A stretch of 64,000 bases of DNA, taken from Flectonema sp. DT1601. Its lineage: Eukaryota > Euglenozoa > Diplonemea > Diplonemida > Diplonemidae. Every line of letters starts with the position of its first letter. The first letter of the stretch is position 1. The position numbers and the translations under genes are program-made. The DNA lies in contig OZ025789.1 in NCBI GenBank assembly GCA_964019425.1, forward strand, positions 558,001-622,000. Direction: 5' to 3'. Below, one piece after another: positions 21,896 through 31,400 of the stretch. The notes under the pieces are model-generated. The model was not told where the DNA came from, did no database searches, and worked only from the letters and a program-made list of their open reading frames with translations.

Positions 21896-21929
21896 TTACA
21901 AAATACAAAAAATGATTTTCGTCTTTTAA

Positions 21930-22033
21930 GGAAAGTTAATTCTTATTACAGGTTCAGATTGCCAATACAAACGATGTGTGTGATTTTATTCTGAGTGTTG
22001 GTATCAAAGTAGATTACACAGGCAAAACATTAA
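21930..22033 (+). promoter_or_regulatory. Near-invariant upstream module of the array
   Basis: A block of about 105 bases from TTCTTATTACAGGTTCAG to ACACAGGCAAAAC is almost unchanged at about 15889, 17208, 18917, 20609, 21930, 23507 and, as an orphan, 25798, while nearby spacer sequence differs. Such constancy suggests a promoter, enhancer or transcribed non-coding element. The function is inferred. Confidence 0.55.
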
Positions 22034-22115
22034 TATTTTAACTCTTTATTTTCTTTAATAATTCATCTCGGCAGATAAAATAGTAAAACAACAACAACAA
22101 CAACAACAACCGAAT

Positions 22116-22577
22116 ATGAAGACTTGTCTAATTCTCTCGATGTTGGTTTCCACTTTGGGAATGCAACTGAAAGTAGACGCGACGAATCCTTGCATTGCTA
22201 CTGGAAACAACACAAAATTCGACATCAGCAATCTGTTTGAGTATCCAATCAAAGCCACTAACAAGTACGAGTACACCTTCAATCCTTGTCGCCCTGTTCC
22301 ATGTAATGGAGAAAGTAATGATGCGGCTTTTTGTCAGGCGGCAGACTTTCCGAGAGTGGGAGGAGAGGTTCACGGTGCGATCTGGTTTTTAGACAGCTTC
22401 AGTCCATGTAAATTCAGAGTGTTGTTCCCAAATGGGTTGTACTGGAGAGCTTCATGGGTCACCTTCGTTGAAGACCCAAAACAAGAAAATGGAAAGTTTG
22501 AAGCCCTCGGAGAATACCCTTATGAGATCTATAACTTCAAGGTTACCCACAAGGACATAAAACCAATCTGGGGCTAA
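22116..22577 (+). CDS. MRH-like small secreted glycoprotein, copy 6
   Basis: 153 residues. Lineage 3, almost the same as copy 4 (NNT sequon, FVEDPKQ, KDIKPIWG tail, type B spacer), except that it has NGESN where copy 4 has AGESN. Seven CAA units in the leader. Confidence 0.75.
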   Translation: MKTCLILSMLVSTLGMQLKVDATNPCIATGNNTKFDISNLFEYPIKATNKYEYTFNPCRPVPCNGESNDAAFCQAADFPRVGGEVHGAIWFLDSFSPCKFRVLFPNGLYWRASWVTFVEDPKQENGKFEALGEYPYEIYNFKVTHKDIKPIWG

Positions 22578-23678
22578 ATGGGTTCTTGTGATGCGCAAGT
22601 AGGGCTCTCTCTCGTTTTTTGTTTTCTTGTTTTTTTTTGTGAAATAAATGCTTCCAAAGATTGAATACTTCTTTGGTGGAAAAAAAAAAAAAAGAAAAAA
22701 TCATTTTCTAACTGCGCACCTTTAATCAATAATGTCATGTACGTCAACTATGTGATGTTGCTTCCGGCGCCATGTGTGTCCTGTGAACTTTGCGGCTAAA
22801 AATGATTTCCAAAACGTTTCTTTTCTGATAAATCTTTTTCGTAACTCACATGAAGAATATTAACAGTGTTCTTCATTGAGTATAGGGTTATGATTATTAT
22901 TGTAACTTTTTTTAATTTCCAACTACTATCTTGAATCAAGAACCTCTACGTTGTTGACCGTCTACAAGAGTGATGAAAACCTGTTTTTTGATTTGGATTT
23001 CACATTCTCTGGAGCAATGGACTAAACCATAAGAGATCTTTTTTTTTTGAATGTGTTATTGGAATATTTTAAATAAACAAAATACTGGGATTCCTGTGTG
23101 GAGTATTTCTTGTTGTGATTCTTCCCTTTTGTGTTTAAAAGTTTTTTTTAATTTTCTGTTATTTATTTCTATTTTTCTTTAAAGGATTAACGATGTAATC
23201 TGTAATCTGTTGATTTTCCCTTTTGTTCTTTTCGTTGTTGAATTTGGCTTTCTGAGGCTCTGCACTTTTTTTCTAACTAACTTTAGAGTTTTGCGAAAAG
23301 AAATTCCTCTCACACTTCTGGCATCCATGAGGATCTTTATTTAATGTGAAAAAAGTATTCCTCGTTGGGAAAAAAAGAAAATAGAGACCTGTGTTAATAA
23401 GACACTCGTTGAACTCTTTACATACGGCGGCTCTGCTTTGCACCTCTACTCTCAGAGGGCCGTATTACAAAATACAAAAAATGATTTTTGTTTTTATTTT
23501 AGGGAAAGTTAATTCTTATTACAGGTTCAGATTGCCAATACAAACGATGTGTGTGATTTTATTCTGAGTGTTGGTATCAAAGTAGATTACACAGGCAAAA
23601 CATTAATATGTTCACTCTTTATTTTCTTTAATAATTCATCTCGGCAATAAAATAGTAAAACAACAACAACAACCGAAT

Positions 23679-24134
23679 ATGAAGACTTGTCTAATTCTCT
23701 CGATGTTGGTTTCCACTTTGGGAATGCAACTGAAAGTAGACGCGACGAATCCTTGCATTGCTACTGGAAACGGAACAAAATTCGACATCAGCAATCTGTT
23801 TGAGTATCCAATCAAAGCCACTAACAAGTACGAGTACACCTTCAATCCTTGTCGCCCTGTTCCATGTAATGGAGAAAGTAATGATGCGGCTTTTTGTCAG
23901 GCGGCAGACTTTCCGAGAGTGGGAGGAGAGGTTCACAGTGCGATCTGGTTTTTAGACAGCATGAAGCCATGGCAATTCAGAGTATTGTTCCCAAATGGGT
24001 ACAACTGGAGAGCTTCATGGGTCACCTTCACTGAAGACCCAAACCAAGAAAATGGAAAGTTTGAAGCCCTCGGAGAATACCCTTATGAGATCTATAACTT
24101 CAAGGTTACACACAAGAACGTAGGACCAGTCTGA
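23679..24134 (+). CDS. MRH-like small secreted glycoprotein, copy 7 (fifth cysteine replaced)
   Basis: 151 residues. Lineage 2 by the segment SAIWFLDSMKPWQF...NGYNW and its spacer. The fifth mature Cys (C98) is Trp here, leaving four cysteines and changing the disulfide set. The frame is intact, so this may be a functional variant or the beginning of decay. It is the last gene of the array, next to insertions in its spacer. Confidence 0.75.
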   Translation: MKTCLILSMLVSTLGMQLKVDATNPCIATGNGTKFDISNLFEYPIKATNKYEYTFNPCRPVPCNGESNDAAFCQAADFPRVGGEVHSAIWFLDSMKPWQFRVLFPNGYNWRASWVTFTEDPNQENGKFEALGEYPYEIYNFKVTHKNVGPV

Positions 24135-24813
24135 GCTGCTGACTGGGTTCTTGTGATGCGCAAGTAGGGCTCTCCTTTTGTTTTCTTGTTTTTTTTGTAA
24201 GTAAACGCTTCCAAAGATTGAATACTTCTTTCGTTTTGTAACTGCACACCTTTAATCAACATCATCGACGAATGTGATGTTGCTTCCGTCCACATGCGGG
24301 ACGGAGGGAGGATGTGAACTTTTGCGGCTATAAACGATTTCCTAACGTTTCGTTCTTTTCTTATGAAATCTTTTCCCAACTCACATGAAGAATATTAACA
24401 GTGTTCTTCATTGAGTATAGGGTTATGATTATTATTGTAACGTTTTTTTATTTTTAACTACTATATCCCTACGTTGTTGAATGTGTAGAACATTGTAACG
24501 GTGTTTTCCTTTTGGGTATCCGGGTTATGATTGTTGTTGTTGTAATTTTTTTTATTTCCAACTACCGTCTTGAATCAAATTTCTCTACGTTATTAACCGA
24601 GTGCAAGAATCTGAAAACCTGTTTTTTGATTTGGATTTCACATTCTCTGGAACAATGGACTAAACCATAAGAGATCTTTTTTTTTAAATGTGTTATTGGA
24701 ATATTTTAATTAAACAAAATACTGGGATTCCTGTGTGGAGTATTTCTTGTTGTGATTCTTCGCTTTTGTGTTTTATGTTTTTTCATTTATTACTATTTTT
24801 GTTTTACTCTATC

Positions 24814-25236
24814 TGGCTTCGTAGGGAAAATTTATATTTGCTGTGAAAATCGGAGAGTGGTGTACTATCTGTGCATGCGGAAGTACACAGGACACTCTCA
24901 TCGGCAGCCCTCATAGATGCAGGAACATTTTTACCCAAGAACTCACAGGTAAGAAATCAGAGCTACCTTGCATGGAGTAGAGTTGTCGGATGGAATCCTG
25001 AAGGCCCGTAGACTTCCAGGGTGTAAATTTCCCCTTCGAAGCCTCCTATCGTAAAATAAAACGACTGTTTTAGATCCAAAATCAGATTCGAATTTTTCAC
25101 TTGTGTGTGGGTTTTTACCTCGTTTCTTTCGCTCGTGAGGTGAGCACTCTCAGTAAAAACACACCCACGCGTGAATATCGGGCCATCTGATTTTGATCAA
25201 AATCAAATAGTTTATTTTCTCAGATTTTGGATCTAA
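24814..25236. mobile_element. Foldback insertion with inverted repeats (MITE-like)
   Basis: This segment is missing from the other array spacers. It contains a hairpin at 24853-24899 (GAGAGTG-GTGTACT with AGTACAC-AGGA-CACTCTC). Its right part, 25070-25236, has 14-bp perfect inverted ends (TTAGATCCAAAATC and GATTTTGGATCTAA) and further imperfect internal pairing, with a TA at each border. This is the form of a small non-autonomous DNA element with TA duplication. The left border is estimated from comparison with sister spacers. Confidence 0.6.
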
Positions 25237-25318
25237 TCTGTTATCTGTTGATTTTCTTTGTTGTCCTTTTTTGTTGTCGGATTTGCCTGCACTTTTTCTA
25301 ACTAACTTCAGGGTTTTG

Positions 25319-25497
25319 ACACCGCAGTGTCCCCCTTACTTTCTTCGCTGAAGAGGGCTGGGTAAGGGGAATGGTCCGAAGAAAGATTTTTTAATTTTAG
25401 CCCGAAACCAACCATTATTTGTTTGTTGTCCTACGAACTTTTGCATTCGATTGAATTTTCCCGCCCCCTCCCCTTCTTTTGACTGATAACCATTAAT
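25319..25497 (+). mobile_element. Short retroposon (SINE-like) with an 18-bp target-site duplication, copy 1
   Basis: A 179-base element is flanked by perfect direct repeats ACTAACTTCAGGGTTTTG at 25301-25318 and 25498-25515. Sister spacers hold one uninterrupted copy of a closely related target sequence (CTAACTAACTTCAAAG), which shows insertion. Long target duplication is typical of LINE-driven integration. The element has no poly-A tail and no coding frame. Its 5' 65 bases hold two strong overlapping stems. A diverged copy lies at 45311-45461. Confidence 0.8.
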
Positions 25498-25516
25498 ACT
25501 AACTTCAGGGTTTTGT

Positions 25517-25550
<34 letters not shown>

Positions 25551-25797
25551 TTTTGATTTGGTGCAATATTGTAACTTGAGGGTTTCTTTTTACTGACCCG
25601 AATGAAATATAAGGTTTTTGTGACTAGAGACTTCCTCCACACATGAAGATCTACGATTAATGTGGGAAAAAAATGGGTTGGGGGAAATTATATTTTGAAA
25701 AACGAGAAAATAGAGACCTGAGTTTATGTAACACGCGTTGAACTCTTTACATAGGCGCTGTTCTGCTTTAAATTATTTTTGTCTTTTTTTACAAAAA

Positions 25798-25899
25798 ATT
25801 GATTCTTATTACAGGTTCAGATTGCCAATACAAACGATGTGTGTGATTTTATTATGAGTGTTGGTATCAAAGTAGATTACACAGGCAAAACGTTAATAT
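25798..25899 (+). promoter_or_regulatory. Orphan copy of the array upstream module, before the kinase gene
   Basis: Near-perfect match to the module before copies 2-7, but the sequence after it diverges and leads to the kinase start at 26026. It marks the right end of the array. If the module is a promoter, it may now act on the kinase gene. Confidence 0.6.
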
Positions 25900-26025
25900 T
25901 TTTTTTTTCACTCTTTTTTTCCATTCAGTGAATCCCCAGACTACACTCTCACTACTGCCTCAACAAATGATACAAAGTTGACAAAATATTGAAATTGGTA
26001 TTTTAATTGTACTTTATTAATTTAA

Positions 26026-28119
26026 ATGGCTGAAATACGTAGTAATAGTGACGGCAGCAAAGGACAGCCTGAAAGGCGATCACTGAGCGCTATGTCTGTT
26101 GCTTCCTTCGGGACTGGAAGCTCAAGAGGTTCGCGCAGTAATACTTTTGGTAGAGCTCCTTCACAGTCCACCGTCGTAATAGTCAGTCCTTTTAAAAGAC
26201 CTGCAGCAGTGCATCCTGCTCCGCAACAGCATTTTAACCCAAGTCAGCTTTCATTGCCGAAAGCTGCTGTTCAACCTCCTGCTGCTCAAAAAGGAAAATT
26301 GAAATGGAAAAGAGGAAATTTGCTTGGACAGGGTCAATTCGGAAAAGTATACCTGGGTCTGAACGAAGACACAGGTCAGCTACTGGCCATAAAAGTAATA
26401 GACTTTACGCATATCAACGAGAAGACACAAGCGCGACTAGCGGATCTCCAAAATGAAATAAAAGTAATGAAGAAATTATCGCATCCAAAAATTGTTGGAT
26501 ACGTCTGCAGTGAACGAATTGGTAGCAGTATTTATATATTTATGGAATTCATTCCGGGAGGGTCACTAGCATCTCTACTTCATCAACTTGGGGAGCTATC
26601 AGAGAGAACAGTTGCTATGTACACGAGGGATATTGTAACAGCATTAGAGTACCTTCATCAGCATAAAATAATACACAGAGACGTGAAGGCTGCCAACGTC
26701 TTGGTGAGTGTTAACGGTGAGCTGAAATTAACAGACTTTGGATCATCAGTATTTTTAAAAGAAAAACGAGGAGGTCTACTTGACACGACGGGAACCCCCT
26801 GCTGGATGGCACCCGAAGCAATTCTCAGCACACATGTCAGTTACCCTTCTGATATATGGTCTTTGGGTTGTACTGTAATGGAAATGATGACTGCAAAGGA
26901 TCCATTTTTTCACATTGCAGCAACACCTCTCGACTGTATGAAATATGTAGGATCTTGTCAAGCTGTTGTACTACCTCCAAGTATTGAAGAACACTCTCAC
27001 TGTGGAGTGTTTTTATCTGAGATGTGTTTACTTAAGGAACCTTCAAAACGAGCAAAGTGTTCAGCTCTTCTTGCTCACCGATTCTTAGCTCATCGATTCG
27101 TAGATGCTGACTACTCTGATGAGGAGACGGTATCTTGTTATGATGAGGACACACGATTCTCAAGTACTCCTGGAGGATCTGTTTCTGGAACTGATAATTT
27201 CAGACCTCCAGTTTCAAGAGCATGGCAACAAGGATCTCTTAGCTTTACTTCTGATCAAGAAGCAATTGAAACAAGCAGCCCTACAACTATTGGATTACAC
27301 CGACCTGCTCCTAGCTGTGCCGGAAGTACAACTCACTCAGCTCCCCTCAGTTTAGGTAAACGACAATCATTTACAAGTCCAGCGAGTACAGTATTCATGT
27401 CAGAACCAAACCCTAATAGAGCAATGGGTTCTATAACACTTGAGGGGTCACCAAATATTGGAATTGGAGTTATCGGTCTTGAGAGTTTTAAAAAGAGTAG
27501 AGGAGCCAACAGTCCTTCAAGAACTGGTGCTACCACTACCACGAATACAATCACAACTATTGTGTATTCTGGAAAGGGAGGGAGTGAAAAGGTTGCGAGT
27601 GAAACAAGTTCAGTGTCGTATCCATTAACAATGACAGTTGGTGATGGTAGATCAACAGCACAAGGTCAATCAAGGAATCATGTGAGAACTCCAAGCCGAA
27701 CATTTACGACTGATAAAGAACAACGAAGCGCTTATACAAATATGCTAATGACTTCATGTTTATCACTTGTCGATGTTCAAGTCGAAGAAGAAGCTTTTGA
27801 TGATGTGTCCCTACCATATAGTATTGTTCATGCATCACCTTCATTAGGAGCATTACACACAGCAGAGACTGCGTCGAAAACACAAGATAGAGTCTTGACA
27901 ATCATGAGAAAGAAAATGATAGAAGGAAACTATGACGGTGGTTCCATCGAGGTAGATACGGATGACGAAGAGGGTACCACTGAAATACCAACTCTCGGTA
28001 GTATTGTCATTTGTGGCCGATCGATACCGAGACCGACTTTCATCCAATTCGGATGCGTAACGATCCTGACAGCGATAATTATAGCACTCTTGTCTACTAT
28101 ATTGTCGACTAAAATATAA
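26026..28119 (+). CDS. STE11/MAPKKK-like serine/threonine kinase with a C-terminal membrane anchor
   Basis: Protein of 697 residues. A disordered Ser/Pro-rich N-terminus (1-85) precedes a complete kinase domain at about 93-355: GQGQFGKVYLG near 99, AIKVID, HRDVKAANVL near 217, DFGSS near 236, GTPCWMAPEA near 258, SDIWSLGCTVMEMM. The GTPxWMAPE and DIWSLGC patterns are those of MEKK/NPK1-type kinases that activate MAPK kinases. A long Ser/Thr-rich tail ends in one hydrophobic helix (CVTILTAIIIALLSTIL), which predicts a tail-anchored protein with the kinase in the cytosol. All catalytic residues are present. Confidence 0.9.
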   Translation: MAEIRSNSDGSKGQPERRSLSAMSVASFGTGSSRGSRSNTFGRAPSQSTVVIVSPFKRPAAVHPAPQQHFNPSQLSLPKAAVQPPAAQKGKLKWKRGNLLGQGQFGKVYLGLNEDTGQLLAIKVIDFTHINEKTQARLADLQNEIKVMKKLSHPKIVGYVCSERIGSSIYIFMEFIPGGSLASLLHQLGELSERTVAMYTRDIVTALEYLHQHKIIHRDVKAANVLVSVNGELKLTDFGSSVFLKEKRGGLLDTTGTPCWMAPEAILSTHVSYPSDIWSLGCTVMEMMTAKDPFFHIAATPLDCMKYVGSCQAVVLPPSIEEHSHCGVFLSEMCLLKEPSKRAKCSALLAHRFLAHRFVDADYSDEETVSCYDEDTRFSSTPGGSVSGTDNFRPPVSRAWQQGSLSFTSDQEAIETSSPTTIGLHRPAPSCAGSTTHSAPLSLGKRQSFTSPASTVFMSEPNPNRAMGSITLEGSPNIGIGVIGLESFKKSRGANSPSRTGATTTTNTITTIVYSGKGGSEKVASETSSVSYPLTMTVGDGRSTAQGQSRNHVRTPSRTFTTDKEQRSAYTNMLMTSCLSLVDVQVEEEAFDDVSLPYSIVHASPSLGALHTAETASKTQDRVLTIMRKKMIEGNYDGGSIEVDTDDEEGTTEIPTLGSIVICGRSIPRPTFIQFGCVTILTAIIIALLSTILSTKI

Positions 28120-28442
28120 CCTCTTGTGAGTTTTTCGCTTCCTTGTGTTAGAAATAGTCTTCAATGATGACCAGCAGCTGGCAAATCAGCGGATTGGGTC
28201 TTCCGTGTAGCAAGAGAACAATTGATGTACCCATTTATTTTCTGTTTGTTTTTTGTCGCGCAATATGTACCCGGGTGAAAGCAGAATATTGGAAAAAGGC
28301 TGTTGTCTCTTCAACAATCACGAAAGGTAGTGGACAGTGTGGAGGAAAAAAAGGGGGAAAAAAAAAAAAAAAGGAATAATAAATTTGAAATTACTTCCGT
28401 CTTAGGACCTAAAACATTATTTCTTGCTCATCACTATTACGT

Positions 28443-28485
28443 GTATGCGCATACAAACCTCGGAAACACTATTTTCAGATAGTGT
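28443..28485 (+). other. Palindrome and adjacent hairpin
   Basis: GTATGCGCATAC is a perfect palindrome. ACACTAT, loop TTTCAG, ATAGTGT follows 11 bases later as a perfect 7-bp hairpin. Two strong stems in AT-rich sequence may mark a small RNA or a 3' processing signal of the kinase transcript. Confidence 0.45.
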
Positions 28486-31400
28486 CTAAAGCAATCAGAT
28501 AAGTACCGTGTAAAAGAGCATCGCTCCCTAAACATGTTTCTGAGCACTTCGTGTGTAGGATTCCCCTTTTTTATTTTATTTTTTTACAATAAAAGTCTTT
28601 ATTATGGAATGGGGGGGAAAGAAAAAAAAAAAAAAAAAAAGAAGAGCGCATGCACGCATTTTCAAAGCTTGGAACGGCTACGGATTGGGTCCTCTGTTGC
28701 TGTGAGTTACCCTTCTAGAGCACTCATGATATACAGTAGCGTTGGGGTATAACTAACTAATTTGACATTTCGAGAGGGATTCTCTTTTTTGCTTTTCCAA
28801 TGTTTTTTAATAAAACAAGGTTGGTGCCAGCATCACTCCCTTCATGCAATCAAGCACCCTCAATGTGTGAGGATTTTTTAGTTATTTGAGGAGGAAAAAA
28901 AAAGAAAAAAAAATCAACACAAATTGAGATCGAATCCTTTTCGTTTCCCTTTTTTGTTTTTTTTTCTCTCTCTGTTTTTTTTTTTTTTTTTTTTTTTTAC
29001 ACTATCATCGTATATTGGTTCACGGTAGTTGAATACTTGTTGCTAGTTTTGTTTTATTGGCATTATTCTGTTTGTTCAGTGTCATTCCTCCTTTAGTACA
29101 CCGAGACTACATCGGAAAAAAAAAAAAAAAAAAAAATCTTCTGTTGGCGACAGATCATCTAGAAATACTCTGGGAATCAACAAGGTCACATTAGTATCGT
29201 ATAATGAAACAACAATTATTAAAAAAAAATAATAAAAAAAATCATCTCCCTCAGTGCTTTTTTTTTTTTTTTTTTTTTTTTTTGCGCTCATACCGTAGGC
29301 AACGGTTCGGAGCAAGAACAGTGTTCATAGCAGGGGGAAAAAAAAAAAAAAAAAAAAAAAGCATAGTTAATTTTGCTGCAATCTACCCAATTATTTCTGC
29401 GTTTTTTCTTATCTTTTTTTTTTGTTTTTCCCTTTCCTCAATTCCAACTCCCCAAAATTTTCGTTGCTGTTTGTTTCTGTCAGACAAATTTCTTCGTTCT
29501 TTTCGTTTTTTTTTTTTTTTTTATTTATTGCCCTCGAAACCTCACTCACCCTTCTTGCAAAGCAGGACCTTAAAACAACTGTACCAGGCAGACTCCAAAT
29601 AACAGCATAGCGGGGATAGCGTCACGCTGTAATTAAAAAAAAAGATTGAAGGAAAACGCGCAGCACGCGGAAGGTTTCAACCAGCACCATTTTCCCCAGC
29701 CACATAAAGCCCCGTGATGGGTGTTTTTTCGCTCCAGCTTTTTCCGTTTTTTTTTGTTTTTGTTTTGGCTTTTTTTCTATCGCGTGTCTTTTTCTTGCAA
29801 TTTCATATGTGCTAATTTTTGCAAGGGGCTCACACGCAAACTCGCCTTAGTGCCCAAATCTCTTCTCTTGCATCAGGCAGGTACCGTTAACCTCATCGGG
29901 TCTCCTGAGTAGAAACTTAAAAAAAAAAAAGAAAAAAAAGAAATACCTATAAGAATTGTTTACGGTGCATGTCACTCAGTCTCCTTTGAAAAAGTGGAGT
30001 GTAAGAGAGGGATATATACATAACGTTTGAGTGGTTTTTCTTTTGTTTTTCTTAGGGTAACATTTTGACTATAATTAGAATAGAATTGTTACTTGCTTAT
30101 TTTACCTTTCTCCCTTGATAACAAGGTCTTTGTACCTCGTTGTCTTTTTTTTTTTTTCTGTGCAACATCAGGTCCCCATTCGAAGTGTTTTTTTTCTTGC
30201 TTACAATCAAATACCTTTTCAAAGATTGCGTAGAAATACAAAAATGCGTTTTTCGGTGGTTTTTTTCCTAATAGGGACGAGAAGTATTTTTTTTTTTTTT
30301 TTTTTTTTTTTTTCCCCCTAATTTGCTGTCTTTTTCTCTCTTTTTCTTCTTCCTTTTTTCCTCATCCAACAGTTTCCACGTATTGTCATATATCGCACGA
30401 GACTAGATATTGCTATTTATTTATTTCTGTTGACGGTTGTAGTGGTTCTTTCCTTCCCTGCTCTATTTCATGCTTGTGATATTTAGTAGGTGTTTTCTCT
30501 CGGTCTTTTATTTCACCCTACGAACCTTTTGTATTTCTGTTCGTAGTTTACGTTTAACGTCTTACATCGACAGCTGCTTAGCGAAAGAGCAACAAATTTT
30601 TTTTTTTTTTCTTTTTTGATAATTTTAATTTTTTTTCTCTTTATTTTGTTATTTCATTCTTCGTGAGTAGTTGTCGCCTTCACATCCAGGAATCTTCATT
30701 TAGGTAGCGGTTTTTGACTGTTTCATAAAAAAAAAAAATAAAACCATCCTTGTTGGTGTACCCATGACGACGAACGATTTTCTGCTTGTGTTTTTAAGTG
30801 ACGTTATCGTCCTTAGGCATATAAATAAAAAGTATTTGGATTGTTTTGCCTTTCACCTTTACTCGCGTGCAGAAAAAAAAGATGACTTTTTTTATGGATA
30901 AAATATTGTTACTGTTGTTGGTTTTTTTTTTTTTTTTTTTCACCACAAACGTTTTTTTTCTGGAGAATTAAAAAAAAAGTCTCGATGCAAACGGAGCTCT
31001 TCACGCTGTGAATATTGCTTTTTTTTTTTTTGAGGATTTCTATTTTAATAGTAATTCTGGTTGTGTGTGATGTTTTCTTGTAAGGATGTCCCCATGGTTA
31101 TTGCGGTCTTCATTCACCTATGTAAACAAGATGAATGAAGTAGTTTTCGAGTGTTGCTACTGAAATTAGTAGCAAAAAAAGATTATTCATGCTTTGAGTT
31201 TTCTTCTTTTGCTTATATCATTTCTTCAGCACCACACTCGCTGTGTTGCAAACCTGATGTTGCAAAACACACGAGAACTGTTGCAAAAAAAAAAAAAAAA
31301 AGAGAGAGGGGGGGAAAAAAAAAGCTGATTGTGCTCGATATAAAAATTGAGTTCGGTACACAAATTTTTCGAACGCTTATGCAGTTATCAATTTTTTTTT

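Larger units (their letters stand above)
14680..25920 (+). repeat. Tandem array of seven MRH-like genes plus an orphan eighth upstream module
   Basis: Starts of successive genes are 1319, 1319, 1722, 1679, 1332 and 1563 bases apart. Units 1 and 2 are practically identical. Two classes of 3' spacer alternate in the order A A B B A B B, and each goes with a particular gene type, so several diverged lineages are interleaved. The array ends in an upstream module (about 25798-25899) with no gene of its own. Confidence 0.95.
24135..26025. other. Last array spacer with insertions and an orphan upstream module
   Basis: This type B spacer is enlarged. A segment around AACAGTGTTCTTCATTGAGTATAGGG is partly duplicated at about 24380-24560. 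A foldback insertion (about 24814-25230) and a retroposon (25319-25497) follow. The orphan upstream module sits at about 25798-25899, and the spacer ends in AG sites at 25927-25928 and 25938-25939 before the kinase gene. Confidence 0.75.

Noticed and set aside
25321-25400. Internal Pol III promoter (A and B boxes) in the retroposon
   Set aside because: TGGGTAAGGGG and GGTCCGAAG resemble the boxes, but they are only three bases apart and each departs from the consensus.
14680-25920. CRISPR array
   Set aside because: The repeats are whole gene units of over 1.3 kb, not short repeats with unique spacers.
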